Shown: positions 1 to 10,840, counted from the first letter of the stretch. The stretch is DNA of 23,953 nucleotides from JBAZDC01 sp041654595 (GCA_964551305.1 CAZKBT010000045.1:1-23953); one strand, 5' to 3'. Numbers and translations are program-made. The notes: a model not told the origin generated them from the sequence alone.

Positions 1-70
1 CGTGGTCAACGTGACCGATCGTGCCTACGTTTACGTGCGGTTTGGTCCGCTCGAATTTACCTTTTGCCAT
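1..70 (-). CDS. tuf: Elongation factor Tu, N-terminal fragment
   Basis: Only the first 23 codons lie in the window; the gene runs off the left edge. The reverse strand reads MAKGKFERTKPHVNVGTIGH and then VD, the standard N-terminus of EF-Tu, the GTPase that delivers aminoacyl-tRNA to the ribosome. The start is the ATG at 70-68. It follows fusA on the same strand with 75 bp between them, the classic rpsL-rpsG-fusA-tuf order. Most proteobacteria carry two tuf copies; this would be the str-operon copy (tufA-like). Confidence 0.95.
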   Translation of the reverse strand, partial: MAKGKFERTKPHVNVGTIGHVDH

Positions 71-98
71 GATTTATCCCATCGATGTTTTTCAAGGA

Positions 99-137
99 AA
101 CAAAAAATTTACCTGCCCACCAGGCTGGGTGGGCAGG
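99..137 (-). terminator. Stem-loop and U-rich tract between fusA and tuf
   Basis: A perfect 10-bp GC-rich stem (112-121 with 128-137, 6-nt loop) begins 8 bp after the fusA stop. On the minus strand it is followed directly by a T-rich run (AAATTTTTTGTTT). It has the form of a Rho-independent terminator, yet it sits inside an operon usually co-transcribed into tuf. It may be a partial terminator or attenuator, or tuf may have its own promoter. Confidence 0.6.
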
Positions 138-145
138 ACCGTATA

Positions 146-2248
<2,103 letters not shown>

Positions 2249-2266
2249 AATAAAAATGTCCTTAGA

Positions 2267-2737
2267 TTACCAACGGAAATGGCTGAATGCCTTATTGGCC
2301 TCGGCCATCTTGTGCGTGTCCTCACGCTTCTTCATCGCCCCGCCGCGGCCTTCGGAGGCGTCAAGCAGCTCACCGGCCAGGCGCAGATCCATCGATTTCT
2401 CGCCACGCTTCTTGGCTGCTTCACGCAGCCAGCGCATGGCAAGGGCCAGGCGGCGCACAGGGCGCACTTCAACCGGCACTTGATAGTTCGCGCCACCGAC
2501 ACGGCGGCTTTTCACTTCGACGACAGGCTTGACGTTGTTGATCGCCAGGTTAAAGACTTCGATGGGTTCTTTACCTGTTTTGGCCTGGATTTGCTCCAGG
2601 GCGCCGTAAACGATACGTTCGGCGACCGCTTTCTTGCCGGCCAGCATGACAACGTTCATGAACTTGGCGAGCTCGACGCTGCCGAATTTTGGATCGGGGA
2701 GAATCTCTCGTTTGGGAACTTCGCGACGACGAGGCAT
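2267..2737 (-). CDS. rpsG: 30S ribosomal protein S7
   Basis: This 156-aa protein begins MPRRREVPKREILPDPKFGS, the typical S7 N-terminus, and has the expected length. S7 nucleates assembly of the 3' major domain of 16S rRNA and contacts E-site tRNA; in E. coli it is also the translational repressor of the str operon. A GGAAG Shine-Dalgarno sequence sits 5 nt before the ATG at 2737. It is the second gene of the operon, 128 bp after rpsL and 18 bp before fusA. The rpsL-rpsG spacer is where S7 binds in E. coli; I did not model whether that structure is kept here. Confidence 0.98.
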   Translation of the reverse strand: MPRRREVPKREILPDPKFGSVELAKFMNVVMLAGKKAVAERIVYGALEQIQAKTGKEPIEVFNLAINNVKPVVEVKSRRVGGANYQVPVEVRPVRRLALAMRWLREAAKKRGEKSMDLRLAGELLDASEGRGGAMKKREDTHKMAEANKAFSHFRW

Positions 2738-2865
2738 TTTGACTTCCTTGTGACTATTCAGTTGAACCGTACTCTACGGTCACGATCATTGATCTCAATG
2801 ACCACTTACATACTATGCACGAGACATAGCTGCACGAATTCGACCAGATGGCTGGTCAAATGAAA

Positions 2866-3243
2866 TTACGACTTCTTGGGACGCTTCGCGCCGTACTTGG
2901 AACGCGCTTGCTTGCGATCTTTCACGCCTTGCAAGTCGAGCGAGCCGCGCACGATGTGATAACGCACCCCAGGCAAGTCTTTCACACGGCCGCCGCGCAC
3001 CAGCACGACCGAGTGTTCCTGCAAGTTGTGGCCTTCGCCGCCGATGTACGAGATGACCTCGAAACCGTTGGTCAAACGCACTTTGGCAACTTTACGCAGT
3101 GCCGAGTTGGGCTTTTTGGGAGTAGTGGTGTACACGCGAGTGCAAACGCCACGACGCTGCGGGCAGTTTTCGAGCGCGGGGCTCTTGCTGCTTTCGCGAG
3201 AGACTTCGCGCGGTTTACGCACGAGTTGGCTAATGGTAGGCAT
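2866..3243 (-). CDS. rpsL: 30S ribosomal protein S12
   Basis: This 125-aa S12 protein is part of the decoding centre. It starts MPTISQLVRKPR and carries the conserved TTTPKKPNSALRKV loop with Lys43 and the GGRVKDLPGVRYH loop with Lys88 (numbered from the initiator Met). The two lysines that classically mutate to give streptomycin resistance are therefore wild type. An AAAGG Shine-Dalgarno sequence precedes the ATG at 3243. It is the first gene of the str operon. Its upstream neighbour is the adhesin-partner lipoprotein gene rather than rpoC, and a terminator separates them. Confidence 0.98.
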   Translation of the reverse strand: MPTISQLVRKPREVSRESSKSPALENCPQRRGVCTRVYTTTPKKPNSALRKVAKVRLTNGFEVISYIGGEGHNLQEHSVVLVRGGRVKDLPGVRYHIVRGSLDLQGVKDRKQARSKYGAKRPKKS

Positions 3244-3305
3244 GACCTTTACGCATCCTTTTACGTACTTGCGTACTGATTTATTACGTATATTTAAAAC
3301 GAAAC

Positions 3306-3350
3306 GCTTGCTGTCTCAGCCCGGCCCATCACCGGGTATCAGCTACAAGC
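3306..3350 (-). promoter_or_regulatory. Possible structured leader of the str operon
   Basis: An imperfect nested inverted repeat lies about 60 bp upstream of rpsL. GCTTG (3306-3310) can pair with CAAGC (3346-3350), and CCCGG (3320-3324) with CCGGG (3332-3336). It would fall within the 5' leader if the proposed promoter at 3375-3405 is correct. I see no T-run after it, so it is not an obvious terminator; any role is unproven. Confidence 0.25.
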
Positions 3351-3374
3351 GGTTGGCACAAAAACCGCCTGAAA

Positions 3375-3405
3375 CGTATAACGTAAAAGAGCGGGTCTTG
3401 CACAA
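3375..3405 (-). promoter_or_regulatory. Candidate promoter for rpsL-rpsG-fusA
   Basis: Read on the minus strand there is a TTGTGC hexamer (3405-3400) and a TATACG hexamer (3380-3375) with a 19-bp spacer, slightly long for sigma-70. It lies about 130 bp before the rpsL start. The rest of 3244-3569 is a non-coding, AT-richer spacer in which I see no gene. The call rests on consensus matching alone. Confidence 0.3.
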
Positions 3406-3543
3406 AAAACCACCATGGAAACAAGCGATTGGCCACAGATGTATCGAACGACGATACCAAAACCAAACGCAGTCATCCCTTGGTAAGCTCGCCATCCTAG
3501 CATGGCTACGCCTATTCAGTCAATACAATCAATATCCATAGGT

Positions 3544-3607
3544 GTTTTCCCCGCGGACGGGAAAAGAATATGCCGATGCGGCAGCTCCAAAGCCGCCGCA
3601 TCGGCAT
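3544..3607 (-). terminator. Terminator after the adhesin/lipoprotein genes
   Basis: A perfect 13-bp inverted repeat (3570-3582 with 3595-3607, 12-nt loop) lies 29 bp after the lipoprotein stop. On the minus strand it is followed by TTCTTTTC. A second small repeat (TTTTCCC/GGGAAAA, about 3544-3565) follows. It should stop transcription before the str operon and so insulates the accessory block from rpsL. Confidence 0.8.
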
Positions 3608-3635
3608 AGTTGCAACAAACTACGACTACGAGTGC

Positions 3636-4424
3636 TTACTTCTTGCCGTACGCGCTGATTTCCACACGACGGTTCGGCGCCAGGCAAGCGATCAAGGCGC
3701 TGCGGCCCTGTTCGGCGCACTCCTTGACCGGCTGACGCTCGCCGTGGCCAGCGGCCTGTATGACGCCGGCAGGCACGCCGCCATCGATCAAGGCCTGGCG
3801 CACAGCCTCGGCCCGGCGCTGGGACACCTGCGCATTGGCCGCATCGCCGCCGATGCGATCCGTATGGCCTGCCACCTGCACGGCGTCTATCGTCTGGTAC
3901 TGTCTCAGCTGAGCGGCGATTTCGGCGATGCGGGCCTGGCCGGCGGCCGTCAGCGTCGCGCTACCAAAAGCGAACGTCAGATCGCTGCCCAGTGTGTAGT
4001 TCTCGGCCTTCGAAACCGGCTGGCCGGAATTCAGGAACGCGGCGCAGCCTTCCGGCTTCCAGAAGAAGCTTTGCGCCAGTTTATCCTTGTCGAACAAGAT
4101 CTTGAACTGGCAGGTCTGTATGCCCTGAGGGGTGCGGAAATGGAACAGGTAGTCCCACTCGCGCACGCCGACCAGGCCTTCGGCGAAGTGCGGACGGCCC
4201 AACAGGTTGTACAACTGATCCTTGGTCACGCCCGGCGCCACCAGGCGCAGATCGTCCAGATTCGGGAAAGCCCCCGTATTGAACGTCGTGCTGTCCGGAT
4301 CGGGGAAGACTGGTTCGTCAGTCGTGCCTTCCTGGCTGACTTTGCTCAGGGAGCCGCAACCCGCCAGCAGGAAAGCCGCCGCGACGGTCGCCATTGCCGT
4401 TTTGGAAATCGAAAATACTGTCAT
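3636..4424 (-). CDS. tpgA: TpgA-like lipoprotein: BamE-like plus OmpA-like peptidoglycan-binding domains
   Basis: This is a 262-aa outer-membrane lipoprotein. A hydrophobic signal ends in the lipobox LLAGC with Cys23. Residues about 55-120 resemble the SmpA/OmlA (BamE) fold (LVAPGVTKDQLYNLLGRPHF). Residues about 145-262 form an OmpA-like peptidoglycan-binding domain with GHTD (Asp189) and SQRRAEAV (Arg204), the residues that bind diaminopimelate in this family. It lies 94 bp downstream of a trimeric autotransporter on the same strand. That domain order and position match TpgA, which in Acinetobacter forms a complex with the adhesin AtaA and anchors it to peptidoglycan. A strong GGAAGG Shine-Dalgarno sequence supports the ATG at 4424. 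The assignment follows from architecture and context; it could also be a general BamE/Pal-like protein. Confidence 0.82.
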   Translation of the reverse strand: MTVFSISKTAMATVAAAFLLAGCGSLSKVSQEGTTDEPVFPDPDSTTFNTGAFPNLDDLRLVAPGVTKDQLYNLLGRPHFAEGLVGVREWDYLFHFRTPQGIQTCQFKILFDKDKLAQSFFWKPEGCAAFLNSGQPVSKAENYTLGSDLTFAFGSATLTAAGQARIAEIAAQLRQYQTIDAVQVAGHTDRIGGDAANAQVSQRRAEAVRQALIDGGVPAGVIQAAGHGERQPVKECAEQGRSALIACLAPNRRVEISAYGKK

Positions 4425-4478
4425 GAGAATTCCTTCCTTCTATACCCTGTGAACGGAGCCCGACTCGTGTCGGACGCC

Positions 4479-4510
4479 GGGCGGGCGGCATATCGATGGG
4501 CTGCCCGCCC
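4479..4510 (-). other. Intercistronic stem-loop between adhesin and lipoprotein genes
   Basis: An 11-bp GC-rich stem (4479-4489 with 4500-4510, including one G-T pair) lies just after the adhesin stop codon. No T-run follows on the minus strand, so it is probably not a full terminator. It could stabilise the upstream mRNA or lower downstream expression, giving different amounts of adhesin and partner. Confidence 0.5.
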
Positions 4511-4518
4511 TTGCCGAA

Positions 4519-7500
4519 TTACCACTGATAGCCGACACCGACCGCGCCACCGTAATCGCCACGCGATGTGGTATTACCCGTCAGTTTGACTACCCACTTG
4601 CCGTTGTCGGAGATCGTCGAGACGCCGATGGCAAGGCCGCTTTCGCCGTTCCAGGTACCGCCGGCAATGGCAGCCATGCTCTTGCCGGGCAGGTAGGCCT
4701 GCGGCAGGGCCGCCGTCGCCATCGCGGCGGCGACGCCGGCGCTCAACTTGTTGTCCAGCTTGCGGACATCGTTGCGCACCTGGTTGACCTGCCCTTGCAT
4801 GCCAGCCGTGACCTCGTTCAACTGACGAACGTTCACCGCATCCTGAGCATCCACGCCGTCGGCCAGATTCTTAATCTGCTTGTTGCTCATATCGATGCCC
4901 GCCTGATTGATGACCGGGCCGTTTTCAATGGCGACTTCCTTGGCGCTGACCGTGTTGGCCGTGACGGATTCCACCTTGATGTCCTTGGACATGGAAACCT
5001 TGACCTGATTGTTGCCCTCGGCCGAGGTTTCGCGGGTGATCTCGATGTTCTCGCCGTTGACGAACTCCACCGTCTTGCCGGGGGCGACCTTGCTGGCCGC
5101 ATCGCCGTTGGTCTGGATGTTCCAGCCGGCGTTGGCCACCTCGGACACTTCGTCGATCTTGGTGTTCAGGTCCGTATGGACGCCGTTCAACGCGTCATTG
5201 ACGTTGTTGTACGTATTGCCCGCCACATTCAGGTTGGTGACCAGCTTGCCGTCGACGAAGGTGGAGTCCCCGCCCATGCCTTCGGCAATGCTGGTGCCCA
5301 TCTCGTGGATCTGGCTTCCGTTGATCGCATCGGTGCTGTTTTCCGAGATCTCGCCGCGCGCCACGTTGGTGATCTTCGTGCCGCCGGTCCTCCCGCCGTC
5401 GGTCGATACATCGCCTTCGAGCGTGATCTGGTTCTTCGGATCACCACGGTCGCCGTCATACTTCACCGCGCGGTCGCCCAGATCGTCGACATCGTCCTTT
5501 ACCAGCTTCAACTGCTCTTCGGTCGCGGCACGGCCTTGCGTGGCAAAGCCGGGAACATCCAACGCTTTGTTCGTCAACCCAGTAATCTGGCCTGCAGCGC
5601 CATTGATGACGATGGTATTGCCTGCTCCGCCTGCAACCGTAAGGNNNNNNNNNNNNNNNNNNNNNNNNNNNNNNNNNNNNNNNNNNNNNNNNNNNNNNNN
5701 NNNNNNNNNNNNNNNNNNNNNNNNNNNNNNNNNNNNNNNNNNNNGCCTGCAGCGCCATTGATGACGATGGTATTGCCTGCTCCGCCTGCAACCGTAAGGA
5801 TGCCTGCCTTCAGATCGGTGTACGTATCGGGATCCGCACCGTCGACACGCAAGCCTTCGTTCGTCAACTTCACGTCATCGCCGACCGCCACCCCGTTGGT
5901 GTTCATCACGGTGGTGCCGGTCGTGACGCTGTCGAAGGTCACCTCTTTGGCCAGCTCGATGTTGATGCCATCGGCCGTGGTGCGCGTAATGACGTTCGCC
6001 CCGCTGGTCGCCAACGCGGGCGTATCGTCCGCCATGCCGCCGCGGATCGCCAGGGTCTGGCCCAGGTCACGGTGCACGTTGGCGCCCGCGTTGGCCGAGA
6101 AGTTCAGCCCCGCGCTGGTCACGTCCTCGACCGCATCGTTCAGCTGCGACACGTTGACCGCATCGGTAAGCGCAGTGCCGGCAGCCACGTTGGTGATCTT
6201 GTTGGCGCGCATATTGATGCCGCCGCGATTGATCACCGGACCACCGTTGTCGATGGTGATACTGTTGCCGATCTCGATGTCGTCGGCCAAGTTGAACGTC
6301 AAGCCTGTGGCACTGCGGCTAATCACGATATTGTCATCCGTATTGCCGAAATCCACCGATCCGCCAGGAGCCACATTGGTCGCTGCGTCCCCATCGGCGC
6401 TCACGTTCCAGCCCTGCGCGGCGTATCCGATAGCGTCATGCACTGTGTCTTCGCCCGTGCCGCCAATATTGGTCATGGTCAAGCTGCCATTCGGGGCCAG
6501 AGCCGCGTTGCCGCCTAGAATTTGTCGTGTCGTGTTGGCGACATTCCCCAGCACGGCATTCGTGGCGTACAGCTGACTACCGTTTATGGCGTCGGTGCTC
6601 GTATCAGTGATTCGACCGGCGGCGACGTTCGTAATGGTACGTTTTTCTTGCGTCGTTCCCATGCTGACGGTGGCAATGGGATCGGCACCCGCAAAGTTGC
6701 CATAGGTAAGATTGTTGAGGGTGGCGTTTGCGGTGCCTACCGCGTCGGCGGTTTGTGCGCCGTCACCCAGCGCGACCGCACGGTTATCCGCAGCCGTTGC
6801 TCCACGCCCGATGGCGACCGCGTCCTGCGCAGACGCCCCTGAGCCACTTCCCATGGCTATTGCATTTTGGCCGGATGCCGTGGAGCCGCTTCCCATGGCT
6901 ATTGCATTTTGGCCGGATGCCGTGGAGCCGCTTCCCATGGCCATTGCATTCGCAGCAGATGCCGTCGAACTGCTTCCCACGGCCATTGCATTCTCAGCAG
7001 ATGCCGTCGAGCCGGTTCCCATGGCCATTGCATTCGCAGCCGTTGCGTTGGCGCCGGTACCGCTGGCAAAAGCGCTTTGCCGAATGGCGAGAGCGCCATG
7101 TCCAATAGCAATGGTGTCTATATTGCCTGCCTGATCGTCAGGCACAGGCGAAGCTTGGCCGGACTCGGCGCCCGTACCGATGGCAATCCCATCGGTCGCA
7201 TAGGCTTTGGCGTCCGTACCGCTAGCCTGCGCGTTGGTTCTGGTTGCGCCGGCTCTTGTCCCGCTGGCTTGGGAATCGGAGCCGCTCGCCGCGCTTTCCG
7301 TACCGAATGCCATCGCGCTTTCACCGCTGGCGTTAGCCAAATAGCCTAGCGCCGTCGAGCGCGTCCCGGAAGCCGTCGCATGGTGACCCATCGCGGATGC
7401 GCTATCGTCCGTGGCACGCGAACTGGTACCAATGGCAATAGCGTCTCTTGACGTGCTATCGATATCTTTGCGTTCCGTCTGGGCATTGGTACCCATTGCT

Positions 7501-9854
7501 ATCGAATTAGTACCGCGGCTATATGCTCCCTGGCCTATGGCGACCCCGGCCGTATTGTTGACCGTGCTTCCACTGCCTATCGCAGTGCCATCCGCCGCCT
7601 TGACCAATACGCTGTAACCGATCGCCGTCGCCCGCTCCGCCTCATCGATTTTGGCGGCGTGGCCGATAGCCATGCTGTTTGCACTATTCGGTCCCAGCGC
7701 GCCATCGCCGTTTTGGTTCATGGCTTCGCCATTCGGATTGACACTGTAGAACTTGGGCTTTTCCGCTGCGATGGCATTGTTCATTTGCGCCAAGTTCACC
7801 GCATGGTCAGCGGCGGTACCCGTACCGACGGTTACGGTGTTGCCTGGGTCGTTGTAATAAACATTCCCGCCCGGCACCGGCGTAGCCGACCCTATGCGGC
7901 GCTCCAGCTCTTCCAACTGGCGAACGTTAACCGCGTCATAACCATCGGCGCCGTCTTCTACATTGGTGATCCGGCGCGTCAATCCCGTGCCTGCATTACC
8001 TACGGAAACGGATTCACCCGTATAGGCTATGCCGGTCAAATAACTCGTCCCCGTCACTTGTATAGCGTGAGAGTTATGTCCCAAGGCGATACTGCCGGCC
8101 TGAGCAAGCGAACCGGCGCCTATCGCAATCGACTCGGCCGTTACTGCATGCGCACCGTAACCTACCGCCACCGCGTCGGTTGCAGCTATCGCCGTGCCGC
8201 CAATGGCCGTGGCATGCCTTACTGCTGCCCTGACATCGTTTTTGTTCGCCTCAAACCCTATGGAAACATTGCGTTCCCCTTCCAGGTACGTGCCTGCCTG
8301 GGTACCGATCGCGACCTGATCGCTTTCTATCGTGTTCGACCCCGCGCCGACCCCGATCGCAATGGCCTGGTTGCCATCCATGCCCCGTCCCGCATTCTTT
8401 CCGATTGCAATGAATGAATGGCGCTGGCCGGGATCATTGAGTTCCGTACCTGTACCTACGCCGGTGCCTGTTCCAAGGGCGATCGAATCATTCGTATTCG
8501 TCGTAGCGCCGCTACCGGCGGCAATACTGTTAGCGCCTCTGGCGTTCGCTTGGCCCAGGGCAACCGCCCCGGTGCCGGACGCATTGGCGCCCGCGCCCAA
8601 CGCAGTGGCGTTGGCCGTGCTCGCCTGAGCCGCATCGCCGAGCGCGACCGAACGGTCGCGGCTGGCCACGCTATTGCGGCCAATGGCGATGGCGCCGTCT
8701 CCATAGTCGTCGTCACCCGCTTTGGCATTCTGGCCCAGCGCAATTGCGCCTCCGGCGGGTTCCGTGGCGCTTGCGCCGTCGCCGGCGGCGAAGCTGCTGT
8801 CTCCCTCAGCCACGGTGTTGGGGCCGATCGCGACGGACTGGTCGCCCACGGCTTCGGAATCAGGAGCCATCGAATTGGCGTGGAAGTATCTAACTCCGGT
8901 GGCGCCTTCCTCGATAAAGAGGTTATGGATTTGCCGACCGTTAACCGCATCCGTGCTGGTCGCAGTAATATCGCCATCGGCGAGACCGGTGATCTTGTTG
9001 CCATCCATATCGAGATCGGTACCTACCGTAACGCCGGCGCTATTCGCAACGAGCGCGCCTCCGCCAACATTCAAGCTATCGGTCGTAACCAAGGTGCCAA
9101 GATTGCCGACCTGACCTTGCAGTGTCGTGATGTCCGTTTGAGCGGCGTTTATATCCGTTCGGGCAGCGGTGATGTCCGTCTGGGCGGCGGCGATATCTGT
9201 TTGCGCAGCCGTAATATCTGTCTGGGCGGCGGCGATATCTGTTTGCGCAGTGGTAATGTCCGTTCGGGCGGTGGCAATATCTGTTTGCGCAGCCGTAATA
9301 TCTGTCTGGGCGGCGGCGATATCTGTTTGCGCAGTGGTAATGTCCGTTCGAGCGGCGGCAATATCTGTTTGTGCAGTAGTAATATCTGTTTGGGCCGCGG
9401 CGATGTCTGTTTGGGCCGTAGTGATGGCGAGCTCTGCGGCGGTGACTCGCTGATTGGTCGCAAACAGTTGCTGACCGCGTACCGCCTCGGTACTGGCGGC
9501 ACTCAAAGCGGCATCGTTACGCAGCATGACCCTGTTGACGGTCAACTCGCCCGCATCATTCAGGTCAATCAAGCCATTGATCGTGGTCACGCCGGTAATG
9601 CTACCGTCACCGCCCGCAAAATTGATTTCTCCCGCAGCGTCAGTAAACACGATGGTGTTTCCACTGACGGCGGGTTCATCACCTACCTGCACATCTCCCG
9701 ACGCGGCGCCAGCCACGGCCAGCAAGCCCACTCCTACCAGCGCGCCAAGCCTTTTACTGCTTCGGCTACGCTTGCCTTTGCTCTTTACATTTTCCGCAAC
9801 GGCGACGTACGTGCCGGTGGCTTCGCTCCATATGCTCCTGAATGACTTGTTCAC
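4519..9854 (-). CDS. Giant YadA-like trimeric autotransporter adhesin (interrupted by scaffold gap)
   Basis: This is a type Vc secreted adhesin. It starts at GTG 9854 with AGGGGG 6 nt upstream. Residues 1-53 are an extended signal peptide with the ESPR motif MNKSFRSIWSEATGTYVAVA. Residues about 140-242 are heptad repeats (TDIAAAQ/TDITTAQ), a trimeric coiled coil. Residues about 325-620 and 700-1045 are two YadA-type head regions of 14-residue repeats (AIGxxSxA, AMGSGSTASGQN). Neck/stalk motifs DAVNVRQL and DAINGSQL recur. The last about 75 residues are the YadA membrane anchor, ending VGVGYQW. A 100-N gap breaks the frame, but joining 5745 directly to 5589 (removing one 55-bp duplicate) gives 1727 in-frame codons including the stop. 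The gene follows an AraC regulator and precedes a TpgA-like lipoprotein. The ligand cannot be told from sequence. The true length may differ if repeats were collapsed. Confidence 0.93.
5590..5799. other. Scaffold gap with identical 55-bp ends
   Basis: Exactly 100 Ns (5645-5744) are flanked by identical 55-bp sequences at 5590-5644 and 5745-5799. A fixed 100-N gap with identical ends the length of a k-mer is what a short-read assembler leaves when two overlapping contigs are scaffolded but not merged. Removing the Ns and one copy restores the adhesin reading frame. The Ns are therefore probably not missing biology, although a collapsed repeat at this point cannot be excluded. Confidence 0.9.
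6847..7056 (-). repeat. 42-bp tandem repeats coding for the adhesin head
   Basis: About five direct repeats of 42 bp code for 14-residue YadA head repeats (consensus AMGSGSTASGQNAI). The units at 6847-6888 and 6889-6930 are identical; the next units diverge by a few bases. The period keeps frame, so gain or loss of units would change head length without breaking the gene. Confidence 0.85.
9127..9435 (-). repeat. 21-bp heptad-coding repeat array with 84-bp higher-order period
   Basis: About 14 tandem 21-bp units code for seven-residue TDIAAAQ/TDITTAQ repeats, one unit per coiled-coil heptad. On top of this is an 84-bp period: 9193-9266 and 9277-9350 are identical over 74 bp. Such near-identical in-frame units point to recent unit duplication and make copy number likely to vary between strains or to be miscounted in short-read assembly. 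Confidence 0.88.
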
Positions 9855-9917
9855 TGCAACCCCCTGTCGGAAATTAATTCATCAACAGGGTCATGGTGAG
9901 GTCCGAATTGGATCCAC

Positions 9918-9936
9918 GTGTAGTCTTAATCTACAC
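9918..9936. promoter_or_regulatory. Palindrome over the predicted adhesin transcription start
   Basis: A perfect 6-bp inverted repeat GTGTAG-N7-CTACAC lies just downstream of the proposed -10 box of the adhesin gene, 64 bp before its start codon. It could be an operator for the adjacent AraC-type regulator or the divergent response regulator, or a 5' UTR hairpin. Sequence alone does not decide between these. Confidence 0.4.
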
Positions 9937-9937
9937 A

Positions 9938-9967
9938 ATCATAGTCATTTTGGGAATTTATTCTCAA
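9938..9967 (-). promoter_or_regulatory. Candidate sigma-70 promoter of the adhesin gene
   Basis: On the minus strand TTGAGA (9967-9962) and TATGAT (9943-9938) are separated by 18 bp, a good sigma-70 match. It lies in the 119-bp spacer between the AraC gene and the adhesin and predicts a transcript start near 9931. The adhesin could then be transcribed independently of the regulator. Confidence 0.5.
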
Positions 9968-9973
9968 AAAGTG

Positions 9974-10840
9974 TTAAGTCAATTCACTTTGTATCTTTTT
10001 CCTCAATTTCCGAAACTCACCAGGTGACATCCCTACACTTTTCCGAAAAGCCTTGCCGAAATAAACCGGATCGGCGTAGCCGCAAAACCAGCCTATTTCC
10101 GCCACCGACAGATTCGAGTAGAACAAGTTTTGCAGCAGCTCCTTGGCCTTGTTCAGGCGAAGCTCCTGCAACTGGCCGAGAAAAGACTGTCCATTACCAT
10201 ATTCCGCAAAAAGCTTGTGTACGTAACGTGCCGATATGGAGAACTGATCGGCGACCCTTTGGGCCGAAACGGTTGTATCGCTATAGTGCTCACATAGCCA
10301 GGCTTGCAAGGTATTCCATAATTCCGCCCGGTCTACGATCGAGCGCCGGCCGCTTCCCCAAGCAAGCACCGGCTGCCCCAACGTCGACAGCATCTGCCTT
10401 AACAGACTCAGAAGATGATGCTCGACGAGCGTCCTACCCACCGGCGAGGCGTCGGCCACTTGCAGGGCCGCCAGATTCAGACTTTCCAAATACGCGGACA
10501 GTATGCCGGCCCAACCCGGACTGGCCTGCAGCGAGTAGCCGGCGGCGGATTCGACGAGCCGATCCGCCAGCCCCAAGGAGGCTTTCGGAACATACGCCAC
10601 TCGGCCATTGAAAGCGGACAGGCTCTTTTTCGATAATTCGCCGGCTTGCAACACCAGCATTTCTTGCTTCAGCAAATATATGGACCCAGTTTCGCAGTCC
10701 ACGGTCGTCGCCTCGGCCGCCCAAAGCAGCCAGATGCCGGGCTCGCGCGCATCCACATCGATGTCGATGCTGTTGAATGCGCCCACATCCCTTACGCCGC
10801 GCTCGAACGTGGCGATGCGAAGGACTCCGAAGTTCTTCAA
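9974..10840 (-). CDS. AraC-family transcriptional regulator, N-terminus uncertain
   Basis: This 288-aa reading frame has a C-terminal AraC DNA-binding domain with two helix-turn-helix units: about residues 190-215 (VSAQRVADQFSISARYVHKL) and about 243-278 (SVAEIGWFCGYADPVYFGKA then FRKSVGMSPGEFRK). The N-terminal part resembles the AraC-binding-like domain found in 310-335 aa regulators but appears to lack its first 20-40 residues. The only in-frame start is TTG at 10840, with no clear Shine-Dalgarno sequence. A second frame beginning at ATG 10982 leads up to this point one base out of phase, so a frameshift is possible. The gene lies 119 bp upstream of the adhesin on the same strand, which suggests local control of adhesin expression. 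Confidence 0.85.
   Translation of the reverse strand: MKNFGVLRIATFERGVRDVGAFNSIDIDVDAREPGIWLLWAAEATTVDCETGSIYLLKQEMLVLQAGELSKKSLSAFNGRVAYVPKASLGLADRLVESAAGYSLQASPGWAGILSAYLESLNLAALQVADASPVGRTLVEHHLLSLLRQMLSTLGQPVLAWGSGRRSIVDRAELWNTLQAWLCEHYSDTTVSAQRVADQFSISARYVHKLFAEYGNGQSFLGQLQELRLNKAKELLQNLFYSNLSVAEIGWFCGYADPVYFGKAFRKSVGMSPGEFRKLRKKIQSELT

Noticed and set aside
4519..5577. A separate 352-aa adhesin gene starting near 5577
   Set aside because: The apparent start is an internal TTG leucine codon (GLTNKALD). The frame continues upstream to the gap and joins the large gene when the duplicated 55 bp is collapsed.
9127..9435. CRISPR-like regularly spaced repeats
   Set aside because: The repeats are contiguous 21-bp coding units without unique spacers and lie inside an open adhesin frame.
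4795..9845. Long plus-strand reading frames opposite the adhesin gene
   Set aside because: They are antisense shadows of the repetitive adhesin frame, with low-complexity translations and no recognisable domain; the minus frame has signal peptide, heads, stalk and anchor.
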